Origin: Paracoccus sp. S-4012
Lineage (GTDB): Bacteria; Pseudomonadota; Alphaproteobacteria; Rhodobacterales; Rhodobacteraceae
Direction of reading: 5' to 3'
DNA length: 64,000 nt
Assembly (NCBI RefSeq): GCF_009674885.1
Contig: NZ_WKKA01000014.1
Span: forward strand, 1 to 64,000
Shown here: piece after piece, positions 35,449 to 43,948 of the stretch
Position numbering within the stretch: the stretch's first letter is position 1
Layout of the letters: the number at the start of each line of letters is the position of its first letter
Notes under the pieces: generated by a model
Databases searched by the model: none
What the model was told of the DNA's origin: nothing
The model's input: the letters and a program-made list of their open reading frames with translations, nothing else
Made by a program: the position numbers and the translations under genes

Positions 35449-36894
35449 ATGGAGATGCCCGCACCCGACCCCCGCATCCTCGCCCGCCGCGACGCGATCG
35501 TGGCGGCGCTCGAGGCCGCGGCGCCGGGCGCGGTTATCCACGACCCGGCCGAGACCCGCGCCTATGAATGCGACGCGCTCTCGGCCTACCGCTGCCCGCC
35601 CTTGGCCGTGGTGCTGCCGCGCTCGACCGCGGAGGTGGCCGCCGTGCTGCGCGCCTGCGCCGCCGAGGGCGTGCCGGTGGTGCCGCGCGGGGCAGGGACC
35701 TCGCTCGCGGGCGGCTCGATGCCGACGGCGGATGCGGTGGTGGTCGGCCTCGCGCGCATGAACCGGGTGCTCGAGATCAGCGCCGAGGACCGGCTGGTCC
35801 GCGTGGAGGCGGGCCGAACCAACCTCGCCGTCAGCGATGCGGTGGTGGGCGAGGGCTTCTTCTACGCCCCCGACCCATCGTCGCAACTCGCCTGCGCGAT
35901 CGGCGGCAACATCGCCATGAACTCGGGCGGCGCGCATTGCCTGAAATACGGCGTCACGACCAACAACCTGCTGGGTCTCACGGTGGTGCTGATGGACGGC
36001 TCGGTGGTCGAGCTGGGCGGGCCGATGGGCGAGAGCGGCGGCCTCGACCTGATGGGCGTCGTCTGCGGCTCCGAGGGGCAACTGGGCCTCGTGACCGAGG
36101 CGACCCTCCGCATCCTGCCGAAGCCTGCGGGGGCGCGGCCGGTGCTGGTCGCCTTCGACTCGGCCGAGACCGCGGGCGCCTGCGTCGCCGCCATCATCCG
36201 CGCCGGTGTGCTGCCAGTCGCGATCGAGTTCATGGACCGCCCCTGCATCCGCGCGACCGAGGCCTTCGCCCACGCCGGATACCCCGATTGCGAGGCGCTG
36301 CTCATCATCGAGGCCGAGGGCACCGCGCCCGAGATCGACGAGGCGCTCGGCCTCATCCGCGACATCGCCGAGGGCTTCGCGCCGCTCGAGTTCCGCGAGA
36401 GCCGCAGCGAGGACGAGAGCCGCCGCATCTGGCTCGGCCGCAAGTCGGCCTTCGGCGCAATGGGGCAGATCAACGACTACATGTGCCTCGACGGCACGAT
36501 CCCCGTCTCGGCCCTGCCGCGGGTGCTGGCCCGCATCGGCCAGCTCTCGGCCGAGCACGGGCTGGAGGTGGCCAACGTCTTCCATGCGGGCGACGGCAAC
36601 ATGCACCCGCTGATCCTCTACGACGCCAACGCGCCCGGCGATCTGGAGCGGGCGGAGGCTTTCGGCGCGGATATCCTGCGCCTCTGCGTCGAGGCAGGCG
36701 GGTGCCTGACCGGCGAGCATGGCGTGGGCATCGAGAAGCGCGACCTGATGACGGTGCAATATGCGCCCGCCGATCTGGAGGCGCAGATGCGGGTCAAGGA
36801 CGTGTTCGACCCGGAATGGCTCCTGAACCCTGCCAAGGTGTTTCCGCTGGCCGTGTCGGCGGGGCGTCGTGAACGGATGCGCGATGCCGCCTGA
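35449..36894 (+). CDS. glcD: Glycolate oxidase subunit GlcD (FAD-binding)
   Basis: A 481-residue FAD-linked subunit of glycolate dehydrogenase, which oxidises glycolate to glyoxylate. It has the VAO-type FAD domain (PVVPRGAGTSLAGGSMPTAD, GGNIAMNSGGAHCLKYGVTT, VCGSEGQLGLVTEATLRILP) and the C-terminal cap NVFHAGDGNMHPLILYD and TGEHGVGIEKRDLM. It is followed with overlap by glcE and glcF. No glcC regulator is adjacent. Confidence 0.94.
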   Translation: MEMPAPDPRILARRDAIVAALEAAAPGAVIHDPAETRAYECDALSAYRCPPLAVVLPRSTAEVAAVLRACAAEGVPVVPRGAGTSLAGGSMPTADAVVVGLARMNRVLEISAEDRLVRVEAGRTNLAVSDAVVGEGFFYAPDPSSQLACAIGGNIAMNSGGAHCLKYGVTTNNLLGLTVVLMDGSVVELGGPMGESGGLDLMGVVCGSEGQLGLVTEATLRILPKPAGARPVLVAFDSAETAGACVAAIIRAGVLPVAIEFMDRPCIRATEAFAHAGYPDCEALLIIEAEGTAPEIDEALGLIRDIAEGFAPLEFRESRSEDESRRIWLGRKSAFGAMGQINDYMCLDGTIPVSALPRVLARIGQLSAEHGLEVANVFHAGDGNMHPLILYDANAPGDLERAEAFGADILRLCVEAGGCLTGEHGVGIEKRDLMTVQYAPADLEAQMRVKDVFDPEWLLNPAKVFPLAVSAGRRERMRDAA

Positions 36895-37966
36895 GGCCGT
36901 TCTCGCCGTGGCCGATGCCCTGCGCCCTGCCTCCGAGGCCGAGCTTGCGGAAGACATCCGCAGCGCTCGCGGCCCGCTCTCGATCCTCGGCGGCGGAACC
37001 CGCCTCCTGCCCGGCGAGGGGCGGGCCACGCCCCTCCGCACCGGCGGCCTTACGGGCATCACCCTCTACGAACCCGCTGCCCTCACGCTCGTCGCCCGCG
37101 CGGGAACGCCGCTGGCCGAGATCGAGGCCGCGGTCGCCGCTGAAAACCAGATGCTCGCTTTCGAGCCGCCACCCGCCGCGGGCTCCACCATCGGCGGCGT
37201 CATCGCGGCGAACGCCTCCGGCTCGCGCCGGGTGCAGGCGGGGGCGGCGCGCGACGCGCTGATCGGGGTGCGCTTCGTGGATGGCTCGGGCGAGGTGATC
37301 GCCAACGGCGGCCGAGTGATGAAGAACGTCACCGGCTACGATCTGGTGAAGCTGATGGCCGGCTCGCGCGGCACCCTCGGCGTGCTGACCGAGGTCGCGC
37401 TCAAGACCGCGCCCCTTCCCCCCGCAACCCGTGTGCTGCGCCTGTCCGGCCTCTCCGCCGCCGAGGCGATCGCGCCGCTGACCATCGCGCTGACTGGCCC
37501 GTTCGACGTGACCGCGGCGCTCTGGCTGCCGGGGCCCGGCGCGCTGATCCGGCTCGAGGGCCTGTCGCAATCGGTGGCCGTCCGGGCCGAGGCACTGAAA
37601 GCCCGCCTGCGCGGCTTTCAGATCGAGGACACCCCCCATCTTCGCCTTGACGAAAATATCCTCGGGGGTCCGGGGGCAGACAGCCCCCGGCGCGACGGCG
37701 ACGTCTGGCGCATCCTCTGCCGCCCTTCGCAAGCCCCCGCGATCCTCGCCACGATCCCCGAGCCGCTGCGCCTCGACTGGGGCGGCGCGCTGATCCTCGC
37801 GCGGTTGCCCGAGGGGAGCATGCCGCCGCTTCCCCCCGGCGCCATCGCCACCCGCCTGACCGGCGCCCCCGCGCGCCTGCCGCCGCCCGACCCCGTCACG
37901 GCCCGCCTGGAGGCCGGCCTTCGCGCCCGCTTCGATCCCCGCGGCCTCTTTGCAAGCCCCGCCTGA
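36884..37966 (+). CDS. glcE: Glycolate oxidase subunit GlcE (FAD-binding), with inserted repeat
   Basis: A 360-residue second flavin subunit. It has LSILGGGTRLLPG, FEPPPAAGSTIGGVIAANAS, GRVMKNVTGYDLVKLMAGSR followed by GTLGVLTEVALKTAP, and a C-terminal VTARLEAGLRARFDPRGLF. Residues about 250-268 (TPHLRLDENILGGPGADSPR) are encoded by a GC-rich hairpin repeat at 37631-37692 that also occurs after lpd. They look like an in-frame insertion before VWRILCRPSQAP. ATG 36884 overlaps the end of glcD by 11 bp. A GTG at 36869 is the alternative start. It overlaps glcF by ATGA. Confidence 0.9.
   Translation: MPPEAVLAVADALRPASEAELAEDIRSARGPLSILGGGTRLLPGEGRATPLRTGGLTGITLYEPAALTLVARAGTPLAEIEAAVAAENQMLAFEPPPAAGSTIGGVIAANASGSRRVQAGAARDALIGVRFVDGSGEVIANGGRVMKNVTGYDLVKLMAGSRGTLGVLTEVALKTAPLPPATRVLRLSGLSAAEAIAPLTIALTGPFDVTAALWLPGPGALIRLEGLSQSVAVRAEALKARLRGFQIEDTPHLRLDENILGGPGADSPRRDGDVWRILCRPSQAPAILATIPEPLRLDWGGALILARLPEGSMPPLPPGAIATRLTGAPARLPPPDPVTARLEAGLRARFDPRGLFASPA
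37631..37692. repeat. GC-rich palindromic repeat inside glcE
   Basis: The core CCGGGGGC-agaca-GCCCCCGG (37670-37690) is preceded by cgaaaatatcctcgggggt. The core plus the flanking GGGGGT is found inverted at 45351-45378 after lpd (loop tttcc). The open reading frame is maintained through it. It resembles the short intergenic hairpins scattered in Rhodobacterales genomes. Confidence 0.7.
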
Positions 37967-39261
37967 TGCAGACGACCTTCACCCCCGAGCAACTCGCCGA
38001 TCCGCTCACCGCGCGCTCGAACCGCATCCTGCGCGCCTGCGTCCATTGCGGCTTCTGCACGGCGACCTGCCCGACCTACAAGCTCTTGGGCGACGAGCTC
38101 GACAGCCCGCGCGGCCGCATCTACCTCATCAAGGACATGCTCGAGAGCGGTCGGCCCGCGGACGAAAAGACCGCGCTGCATCTCGACCGCTGCCTCAGCT
38201 GCCTCAGCTGCATGACCACCTGCCCCTCGGGCGTGAACTACATGCACCTGATCGACCACGGCCGCGCGCATGTGGAGGCGACCTATCGCCGACCCTGGCG
38301 CGACCGCTGGCTGCGCGACCTGCTGGCGCGGGTGCTGCCCTATCCGGGGCGGTTCCGGGCGGCGATGGCGGCGGCCAAGCTCGCGCGGCCGTTCGCGGCG
38401 CTGATGCCGGACCGGCGGCTGCGGGCGATGCTGCGGATGGCCGGGGCGCCGCTGCCGGGGCCGTCGCGGGTCAACGATCCAGGCACGCACCCGGCCGTGG
38501 GCGCGCGCCGGATGCGCGTCGCGATCCTGCCCGGCTGCGCGCAGTCGGTGCTCGATCCCGGCATCAACGAGGCCGCGATCCGGCTGCTCAACCGTGCCGG
38601 CGCGGAGGTCGTGGTGCCGGAGGGCATCGGCTGCTGCGGCGCGCTGACGCATCACATGGGGCGCGAGGATCAGGCGCGGGAAACGGCGCTGCGGACGATC
38701 CGCGCGGTTCTGGCGGCGGAGGCGGAGGGGCCGCTCGACGCGTTTCTGGTGACGACCTCGGGTTGCGGCACGACGGTCAAGGACTACGGCGCGATCTTCG
38801 CGGGCACCCCGCATGAGGCCGAGGCGGTGCGGGTGGCGAGCCTCGCGCGAGACGTGACCGAGGTGCTGGCCGATCTCGGCCTGCCGCCCGTCACTCGGCC
38901 GCGCGCGCTGCGCGTGGCCTACCACCCGGCCTGCTCGCTCCAGCACGGGCAGCGGATCGTCGCCACGCCGAAGGAGCTGCTGGCCGCCGCGGGCTACGAG
39001 GTCGTGACGCCCGCTGACGCGCATCTCTGCTGCGGCAGCGCCGGGACCTACAACCTGTTGCAACCCGAGCTTTCCACGCAGTTGCGCGATCTCAAACTCG
39101 CGGCGCTGCACCAGACCGTGCCGCAGGTGATCGCGGCGGGCAATCTCGGCTGCATGATCCAGATCGCCTCGGGCACCGGGATTCCGGTGGTCCACACGGT
39201 CCAGCTGCTCGACTGGGCGACGGGTGGACCAGCCCCGAAAAATCTCGACGAAGCCTTCTGA
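37966..39261 (+). CDS. glcF: Glycolate oxidase iron-sulfur subunit GlcF
   Basis: 431 residues. Two 4Fe-4S motifs, CVHCGFCTATCP and CLSCLSCMTTCP, are followed by two CCG domains (IGCCGALTHHMGR with HPACSLQHGQ; DAHLCCGSAGTYNLLQ). It passes electrons from the flavin subunits GlcD and GlcE toward the quinone pool. Its ATG overlaps the glcE stop. Ordinary length. Confidence 0.94.
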   Translation: MQTTFTPEQLADPLTARSNRILRACVHCGFCTATCPTYKLLGDELDSPRGRIYLIKDMLESGRPADEKTALHLDRCLSCLSCMTTCPSGVNYMHLIDHGRAHVEATYRRPWRDRWLRDLLARVLPYPGRFRAAMAAAKLARPFAALMPDRRLRAMLRMAGAPLPGPSRVNDPGTHPAVGARRMRVAILPGCAQSVLDPGINEAAIRLLNRAGAEVVVPEGIGCCGALTHHMGREDQARETALRTIRAVLAAEAEGPLDAFLVTTSGCGTTVKDYGAIFAGTPHEAEAVRVASLARDVTEVLADLGLPPVTRPRALRVAYHPACSLQHGQRIVATPKELLAAAGYEVVTPADAHLCCGSAGTYNLLQPELSTQLRDLKLAALHQTVPQVIAAGNLGCMIQIASGTGIPVVHTVQLLDWATGGPAPKNLDEAF

Positions 39262-39299
39262 ACCTCTTGAAACCGAGGCGGTCGGTCTCCAGTTCTGGA

Positions 39300-39395
39300 A
39301 CTGTCGGAAGGCCCAATGGCGCCGACGAAGACCGCCCGCCGGATGCATTCCGGGGGCAACCTGAACATCGCTTGAACCCAAGGATGGACAAGATG
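39300..39395 (+). promoter_or_regulatory. ROSE-like RNA thermometer in the hsp20 leader
   Basis: Just before the start codon the RNA can form AUC-G-CUUG / CAAG-GAU (39367-39385, loop AACC) with a single bulged G. The 3' arm contains the Shine-Dalgarno AAGGA (39380-39384). The 5' arm is UCGCU, matching the ROSE consensus U(U/C)GCU paired to AGGA with an unpaired G. This is the hallmark of alphaproteobacterial heat-shock thermometers. Upstream hairpins were not folded. A CTTGAA at 39266-39271 may be an RpoH -35 element, with a poor -10. Confidence 0.7.
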
Positions 39396-39854
39396 CGTGA
39401 ACGCTTCGACCTTACCCCGCTCTACCGCGCCTCGGTCGGTTTCGACCGTATGGCCGACATGATGGATCGTGCGCTTTCGGCGGACCTCGCTGCGCCGACC
39501 TATCCCCCCTACAACATCGAGAAGACCGGCGATGACACCTACCGGATCTCGATCGCCGTCGCGGGTTTCTCGCCCGATGACCTCTCGGTAGAGATGAAGG
39601 ACGGCGCCGTCGTGGTGGCCGCCTCCAAGGCGGACACGAACGAGGACGAGGGCCGCACCTTCCTCCACCGCGGCATCGCCACCCGCGCCTTCGAGCGCCG
39701 CTTCACCCTCGCCGAGCATATCCGCGTCACCGGCGCGAGCCATGAGGACGGGATGCTGCACATCGAGCTCGTGCGCGAGATCCCGGAGGCGCTGAAGCCG
39801 CGCCGGATCGCGATCGAGAAGTCGGCCGGCAGGGTCGAGAAGATCGACGCCTGA
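39393..39854 (+). CDS. Small heat-shock protein (Hsp20/IbpA family)
   Basis: A 153-residue holdase chaperone that binds unfolding proteins. It starts MRERFDLTPLYRASVGFDRM as in IbpA. The alpha-crystallin domain includes YNIEKTGDDTYRISIAVAGF, LSVEMKDGAVVVAASK, HRGIATRAFERRFTLAEHIR and GMLHIELVREIPEALKPRRI (IPExxKPR). ATG 39393 is preferred to 39384, since the latter lies inside the Shine-Dalgarno, and to far upstream starts. Expression is likely controlled by a ROSE-type hairpin covering that site. A terminator follows. Confidence 0.92.
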   Translation: MRERFDLTPLYRASVGFDRMADMMDRALSADLAAPTYPPYNIEKTGDDTYRISIAVAGFSPDDLSVEMKDGAVVVAASKADTNEDEGRTFLHRGIATRAFERRFTLAEHIRVTGASHEDGMLHIELVREIPEALKPRRIAIEKSAGRVEKIDA

Positions 39855-39876
39855 CCTGCGGTCGGCGCGAGACACG

Positions 39877-39906
39877 GACGGGGGGCCTTCAGCGCCCCCC
39901 GTTTTC
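39877..39906 (+). terminator. Rho-independent terminator of hsp20
   Basis: An 8-bp stem, ACGGGGGG / CCCCCCGT, with a short loop is followed by TTTTC. It lies 23 bp after the hsp20 stop. Confidence 0.8.
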
Positions 39907-40023
39907 ATGTCTGCCGCCGTTCCGCACCGTGGCGTCGGCCTCGATCCGCGACCGGTCCTCGACGTAGGGGCGCTTGCCGAACGTCGGGACGCCCAAGAAT
40001 GGCAAGTTCAGCCGTCCGGTCAT
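39889..40023 (-). pseudogene. Possible agmatinase/guanidinobutyrase N-terminal remnant
   Basis: The minus strand from ATG 40023 reads NLPFLGVPTFGKRPYVED and then RSRIEADA, like the N-terminus of ureohydrolases (LPFxGIxTFxxRP...IDADxAVLG). It degenerates after IEADATV and stops at 44 residues, inside the hsp20 terminator. No metal-binding motifs remain. A short match, so tentative. The rest of 39907-40061 shows nothing else. Confidence 0.45.
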
Positions 40024-40061
40024 GTCCGCCCCCTCGGTCGTCGCGCCTGCGATCACGCACG

Positions 40062-40107
40062 CGATTGTTCTGCGAACAATCGTTCTCGATCCTTCGCAGA
40101 AGGATCG
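40062..40107. repeat. Double palindrome upstream of queA (copy 2)
   Basis: GATTGTTC-TGC-GAACAATC (40063-40081) is followed after 6 bp by GATCCTTC-GCA-GAAGGATC (40088-40106). The second half is identical to the copy after xseA. The first half differs in its stem bases but keeps TTC-TGC-GAA. It ends about 20 bp before the queA start. Confidence 0.7.
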
Positions 40108-40127
40108 AAGCCTGCTAGGGGCGGCGC

Positions 40128-41165
40128 ATGAAACTCTCCGACTTCGACTTCGATCTCCCCGAGGACCTGATCGCAACCCGTCCCGCGCGCCCGCGGAGCG
40201 CGGCGCGGCTGCTGCTGGCCGAGGGCGACGCGATTACCGACCGCGTGGTGGCCGACCTGCCCGCGATCCTGCGGCCGAGCGACCTGCTGGTGTTGAACGA
40301 CACCCGCGTGATTCCCGCGCGGCTGTCGGGTACGCGGACCCGGGCGACGGCTGACGGCGAGGGCGTCGCGCGGATCGAGGTCACGCTGATCGAACCGGCG
40401 GCGGGCGGTCTCTGGCGCGCGCTCGCGCGGCCGATGCGGAAGCTGCGGCCGGGCGAGGTGATCCGCTTCTCCGACGCGCTTTCGGCCGAGGTCGTCGGGC
40501 TGGACGAGGCCCTGACGCTGCGCTTCGACGCCGAGGATTTCGATGCGGCCCTCGACGCCGCGGGGGCCATGCCGCTGCCGCCCTACATCGCCGCCCGCCG
40601 CGCGCCGGACGAGGCCGACCGCATAGACTACCAGACCGTCTGGGCCGAGCGTCCCGGTGCCGTGGCGGCGCCGACTGCGAGCCTGCATTTCGACGAGCCG
40701 CTGCTGGCGGCGCTCGATGCGCGCGGCGTCGAGCGCGCGCGCGTGACCCTGCATGTCGGCGCGGGCACCTTCCTGCCGGTCAAGGTTGAGGATGTCTCGA
40801 CCCACCGGATGCACGCCGAATGGGGCGAGGTGGACGAAGCCGCCGCCGCCGCCATCGCCCGCGCGCGCGCCGAGGGACGGCGGGTGATCCCGGTCGGCAC
40901 CACGGCGCTCAGGGTGATCGAGACCGCGGCCGCAGCCGGCGAGATCGCCCCCTTCACCGGCATGACCGACATCTTCATCCGCCCCGGCTACCGCTTCCGC
41001 GTCACCGACGCGCTGATGACGAACTTCCACCTGCCGCAATCGACGCTCATCATGCTGGTCGCGGCGCTGATGGGGCTCGACCGCACCCGGCGCATCTACG
41101 CCCATGCGGTCGAGAACCGTTACCGCTTCTTCTCCTATGGCGATGCGTCGCTGCTGATCCCCTGA
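40128..41165 (+). CDS. queA: tRNA preQ1(34) S-adenosylmethionine ribosyltransferase-isomerase
   Basis: A 345-residue QueA, which transfers the ribosyl group of AdoMet to preQ1 in tRNA to make epoxyqueuosine. It has [55 protein letters not shown] followed by [40 protein letters not shown] and [19 protein letters not shown]. Normal length. tgt is not in the window. Confidence 0.95.
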   Translation: MKLSDFDFDLPEDLIATRPARPRSAARLLLAEGDAITDRVVADLPAILRPSDLLVLNDTRVIPARLSGTRTRATADGEGVARIEVTLIEPAAGGLWRALARPMRKLRPGEVIRFSDALSAEVVGLDEALTLRFDAEDFDAALDAAGAMPLPPYIAARRAPDEADRIDYQTVWAERPGAVAAPTASLHFDEPLLAALDARGVERARVTLHVGAGTFLPVKVEDVSTHRMHAEWGEVDEAAAAAIARARAEGRRVIPVGTTALRVIETAAAAGEIAPFTGMTDIFIRPGYRFRVTDALMTNFHLPQSTLIMLVAALMGLDRTRRIYAHAVENRYRFFSYGDASLLIP

Positions 41166-41231
41166 CGCCGCTTCCCGTCGCCCTGAGCGTGGGCGACAGT
41201 GATAGAAGGCGGGCGAAGCCTCCGAGGAACC

Positions 41232-42485
41232 ATGCTGACCGTCCTGCGAACCACCTGGCCGCTTTTCCTCGGCATGGCGATGCTCATGGTCGGCAACGGC
41301 ATGCAGGGCACGCTGCTGGGCATCCGCGGCGGCATCGAGGGCGTGCCGACGCAGCAGATGTCGATCGTCATGGCGTCGTATTTCGGCGGCTTTCTGATCG
41401 GCAGCCTCACGGTGCCGCGGATGATCCAGAAGGTCGGGCACGTCCGGGTCTTCGCGGCGCTCGGCTCGCTGATCTCGGCGATCCTCGTCCTCTATCCGGC
41501 GATGCCCTACTGGGAGTTCTGGGCCGTGGCGCGGCTGGCGATCGGCTTCAGTTTCTGCGGCGTCTACATCACCGCCGAGAGCTGGCTGAACGCGGGCGCC
41601 ACCAACGAGACGCGGGGCCAGGCAATGTCGGCCTACATGATGGTGCAGATGCTGGGCATCGTCGCCGGGCAGGGGCTGCTCAACATCGGCGACCCGGCGG
41701 GGTTCATCCCCTTCGTGATCCCCTCGGTGCTCGTCTCGCTGGCGTTCACGCCGATCCTGCTCTCGACCCAGCCGGCGCCGCGGTTCGACACCATCAAGCG
41801 GATGAGCTTCGGGCGGCTCTGGCGGGTCTCGCCGCTGGGCTGCGTGGGCGTGTTCCTGATGGGCGGGGTCTTCTCGTCGCTTTTCGGCATGTCCTCGGTC
41901 TGGGGAACGGCCTCGGACATGACCACGGGCGAGATCTCGGCTTTCGTCGCGGCGATCTATGCCGGGGGGCTGCTGTTCCAGTGGCCGATCGGCAAGCTCT
42001 CGGACCACCGCGACCGCCGGCGGCTGATCCTCGGCCTGGCGGTGGCGGGCGCGGCGGTGGTGATCGCGCTGCTGTCGGCACCGGCGGGGCTCTGGGGGCT
42101 GCTGGTCGCGGCGGCGCTGATCGGGGGGGTGGCCAACCCGATCTATTCGCTGCTGCTGGCCTATACCAACGACCTTCTGGACGCCGCGGACATGGCCGCG
42201 GCCTCGGCGGGGCTGCTGTTTCTCAACGGCCTCGGCTCGGTGATGGGACCGCTCGTGACCGGCTGGCTGATGGGGGTCTTCGGGCTCGACGGCTTCTGGG
42301 TGCTGAACGCGGTGCTGTTGGCGGCGCTCGCCGGCTACACCGCCTGGCGTCTGACCCGCCGCGCGACGGCCGAGCCGACCGCGTCCTATACGCCCGTTCC
42401 GCCGGGCGCGACGCCCGTGGCAGTCGAGGCCGCAATGGACGCCGACCAGCTGCCGCCCCCGGACGAGGTCGAACGCGCGGCTTGA
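41232..42485 (+). CDS. MFS transporter (YcaD-like)
   Basis: 417 residues with 12 hydrophobic segments. It has LRTTWPLFLGMAMLMVGNGM followed by QGTLLGIR, VMASYFGGFLIGSLTVPRMI and FCGVYITAESWLNAGATNET with RGQAMSAYM. These match the YcaD-type major facilitator group whose substrates are not established. GAGGAACC precedes ATG 41232, which is why I reject the GTG 33 bases upstream. The 50-residue C-terminal tail is hydrophilic. Confidence 0.87.
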   Translation: MLTVLRTTWPLFLGMAMLMVGNGMQGTLLGIRGGIEGVPTQQMSIVMASYFGGFLIGSLTVPRMIQKVGHVRVFAALGSLISAILVLYPAMPYWEFWAVARLAIGFSFCGVYITAESWLNAGATNETRGQAMSAYMMVQMLGIVAGQGLLNIGDPAGFIPFVIPSVLVSLAFTPILLSTQPAPRFDTIKRMSFGRLWRVSPLGCVGVFLMGGVFSSLFGMSSVWGTASDMTTGEISAFVAAIYAGGLLFQWPIGKLSDHRDRRRLILGLAVAGAAVVIALLSAPAGLWGLLVAAALIGGVANPIYSLLLAYTNDLLDAADMAAASAGLLFLNGLGSVMGPLVTGWLMGVFGLDGFWVLNAVLLAALAGYTAWRLTRRATAEPTASYTPVPPGATPVAVEAAMDADQLPPPDEVERAA

Positions 42486-42537
42486 ACCGGGCGGCGCCTC
42501 GCGCGAGGCTCGCCCGAACCAGCCGCGAGGAGCGCCC

Positions 42538-43119
42538 ATGCCCGAGATCGTGACCCCCGACGAGATCAACCGCTTCTGGCTGGAGGAAACCGGGCCGAAG
42601 CTCTGGTATCAGCCGACTGCGGCCCTGGACCTCAGCATCCGCGACCGCTTCATGGCCGCCTGGATCGACGCGCTGAGGCTGTCGGCCGCCTGGACCGCCA
42701 CACCCGAGGGCGCGCTCGCGGCGCTGATCCTGACCGATCAGTTCCCGCGCAACATGTTCCGCAACGACGCCCGCGCCTATGCGACCGACCCGCTCGCCCG
42801 GCGCATCGCCCGCGCCGCGCTCGACGCCGGGCACGACCTCGCCACGCCCGAGCCGGGGCGGCAGTTCTTCTACCTGCCCTTCGAGCACAGCGAGGAACTG
42901 GCCGACCAGCACCGCGCCGTCGCCCTCTTCGCCGAGCGGATGCCGGGCGAGAACCTGCGCCACGCCGAACTGCACCGCGACGCCATCGCGGCCTTCGGCA
43001 GGTTTCCGTGGCGCAACGAGGCGCTCGACCGTGAGAGCACGGCGGAGGAGCGCCGCATCCTCGACGCGGGTGGCTACGGCGCGCTCGTCTCGGGCAAGGT
43101 GGTGCTGCCCCCGGCGTGA
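42538..43119 (+). CDS. DUF924-family protein
   Basis: 193 residues: INRFWLEETGPKLWYQPTAA, ALAALILTDQFPRNMFRNDA with RAYATDPLARRIA, FFYLPFEHSEELADQHRAVA and FGRFPWRNEALDRESTAEE. This is the full set of conserved DUF924 blocks (alpha-helical, TPR-like fold). The molecular role is unknown. GAGGAGCGCCC precedes ATG. Confidence 0.9.
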   Translation: MPEIVTPDEINRFWLEETGPKLWYQPTAALDLSIRDRFMAAWIDALRLSAAWTATPEGALAALILTDQFPRNMFRNDARAYATDPLARRIARAALDAGHDLATPEPGRQFFYLPFEHSEELADQHRAVALFAERMPGENLRHAELHRDAIAAFGRFPWRNEALDRESTAEERRILDAGGYGALVSGKVVLPPA

Positions 43120-43213
43120 TCATGCAGGCGTGATCGCCGCGGCGCCGGGCGGCCTTGCGCATGGCGCGGGGCCTCTGCAGCCTTGCGCCGGTATCCCCGA
43201 GGAGTTGCGCCGC

Positions 43214-43873
43214 ATGTCCCGACCGCCCCCCGCGCTTCTTCTGACCGCGCTCCTCGCCGCCGGGCCCGCCGCGGCCGGGGGCTATACCGTCCTTCTGGGC
43301 CAGCAACCGCTGGGCCGGATCGAGGCCAGCGGCGCCGGCATCGACATGCGCCTGCAGGGCACGCCGTTCGGGGCCTTCGACGGCAGTTTCACGGCGCGGC
43401 TGGCGCAGGAGAACGGCCCGGCCGGGGCGGGGCTGCGCTATACCGCCCACACCGACTCGGCGCGCGAGAAGCGGGACGTGTCGCTGCTGACGGTCGGCGG
43501 CGAGGTGGTGGAGGCGCGGGTCGAACCGGCCTCCGAGGCCACGGCGCTGTCGCAGCCGGGCGCCGCGCCCGCGGGCGCAATCGATCCAGTGCGCGCGCTT
43601 GCCCATCTGGCGGGGGCGGGGGGATGCCCGGCCGCGTTCCGCCTCTATGACGGCCGCCGCGTTGCGGTCCTAGCGCCCGAAAGCTCCGAGAGCGACGGCG
43701 CGGTCCTGACCTGCCGCATGCGCTATCAGGTGACAGAGGGCCCCGGCCATGCCGGCCCGCTGCGCCTGCGCGGCGCACGGGTGGAACTGGTCTACCCGCT
43801 CGGCGGCGGCGCCATGTCCGAGGCGCGGATCAAGGCCGGTCCGATCACCCTGCGGCTCGCCGCGGACGGCTGA
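43214..43873 (+). CDS. Exported DUF3108-like protein
   Basis: 219 residues. It has a signal peptide (RPPPALLLTALLAAGPAAAG). The mature part is beta-rich: GGYTVLLGQQPLGRIEASG, then DPVRALAHL, GCPAAFRLYDGRRVAVLAPE and a final SEARIKAGPITLRL. This resembles DUF3108 periplasmic proteins of proteobacteria, but the match is by pattern only. GAGGAG lies 9 bases before ATG 43214. Confidence 0.7.
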   Translation: MSRPPPALLLTALLAAGPAAAGGYTVLLGQQPLGRIEASGAGIDMRLQGTPFGAFDGSFTARLAQENGPAGAGLRYTAHTDSAREKRDVSLLTVGGEVVEARVEPASEATALSQPGAAPAGAIDPVRALAHLAGAGGCPAAFRLYDGRRVAVLAPESSESDGAVLTCRMRYQVTEGPGHAGPLRLRGARVELVYPLGGGAMSEARIKAGPITLRLAADG

Positions 43874-43948
43874 TCACGGCGGCGCTTGCCGCCTCCCGGC
43901 CTGCCGTCCTAGGGTTCGCCGGACGATCTTCGACAAGGGACGGGCGGC

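Noticed and set aside
40067..40084. GTTC repeats near queA as a LexA (SOS) box
   Set aside because: The alphaproteobacterial box needs GTTC-N7-GTTC. Here the spacing is 11 and the sequence is explained by the palindrome.
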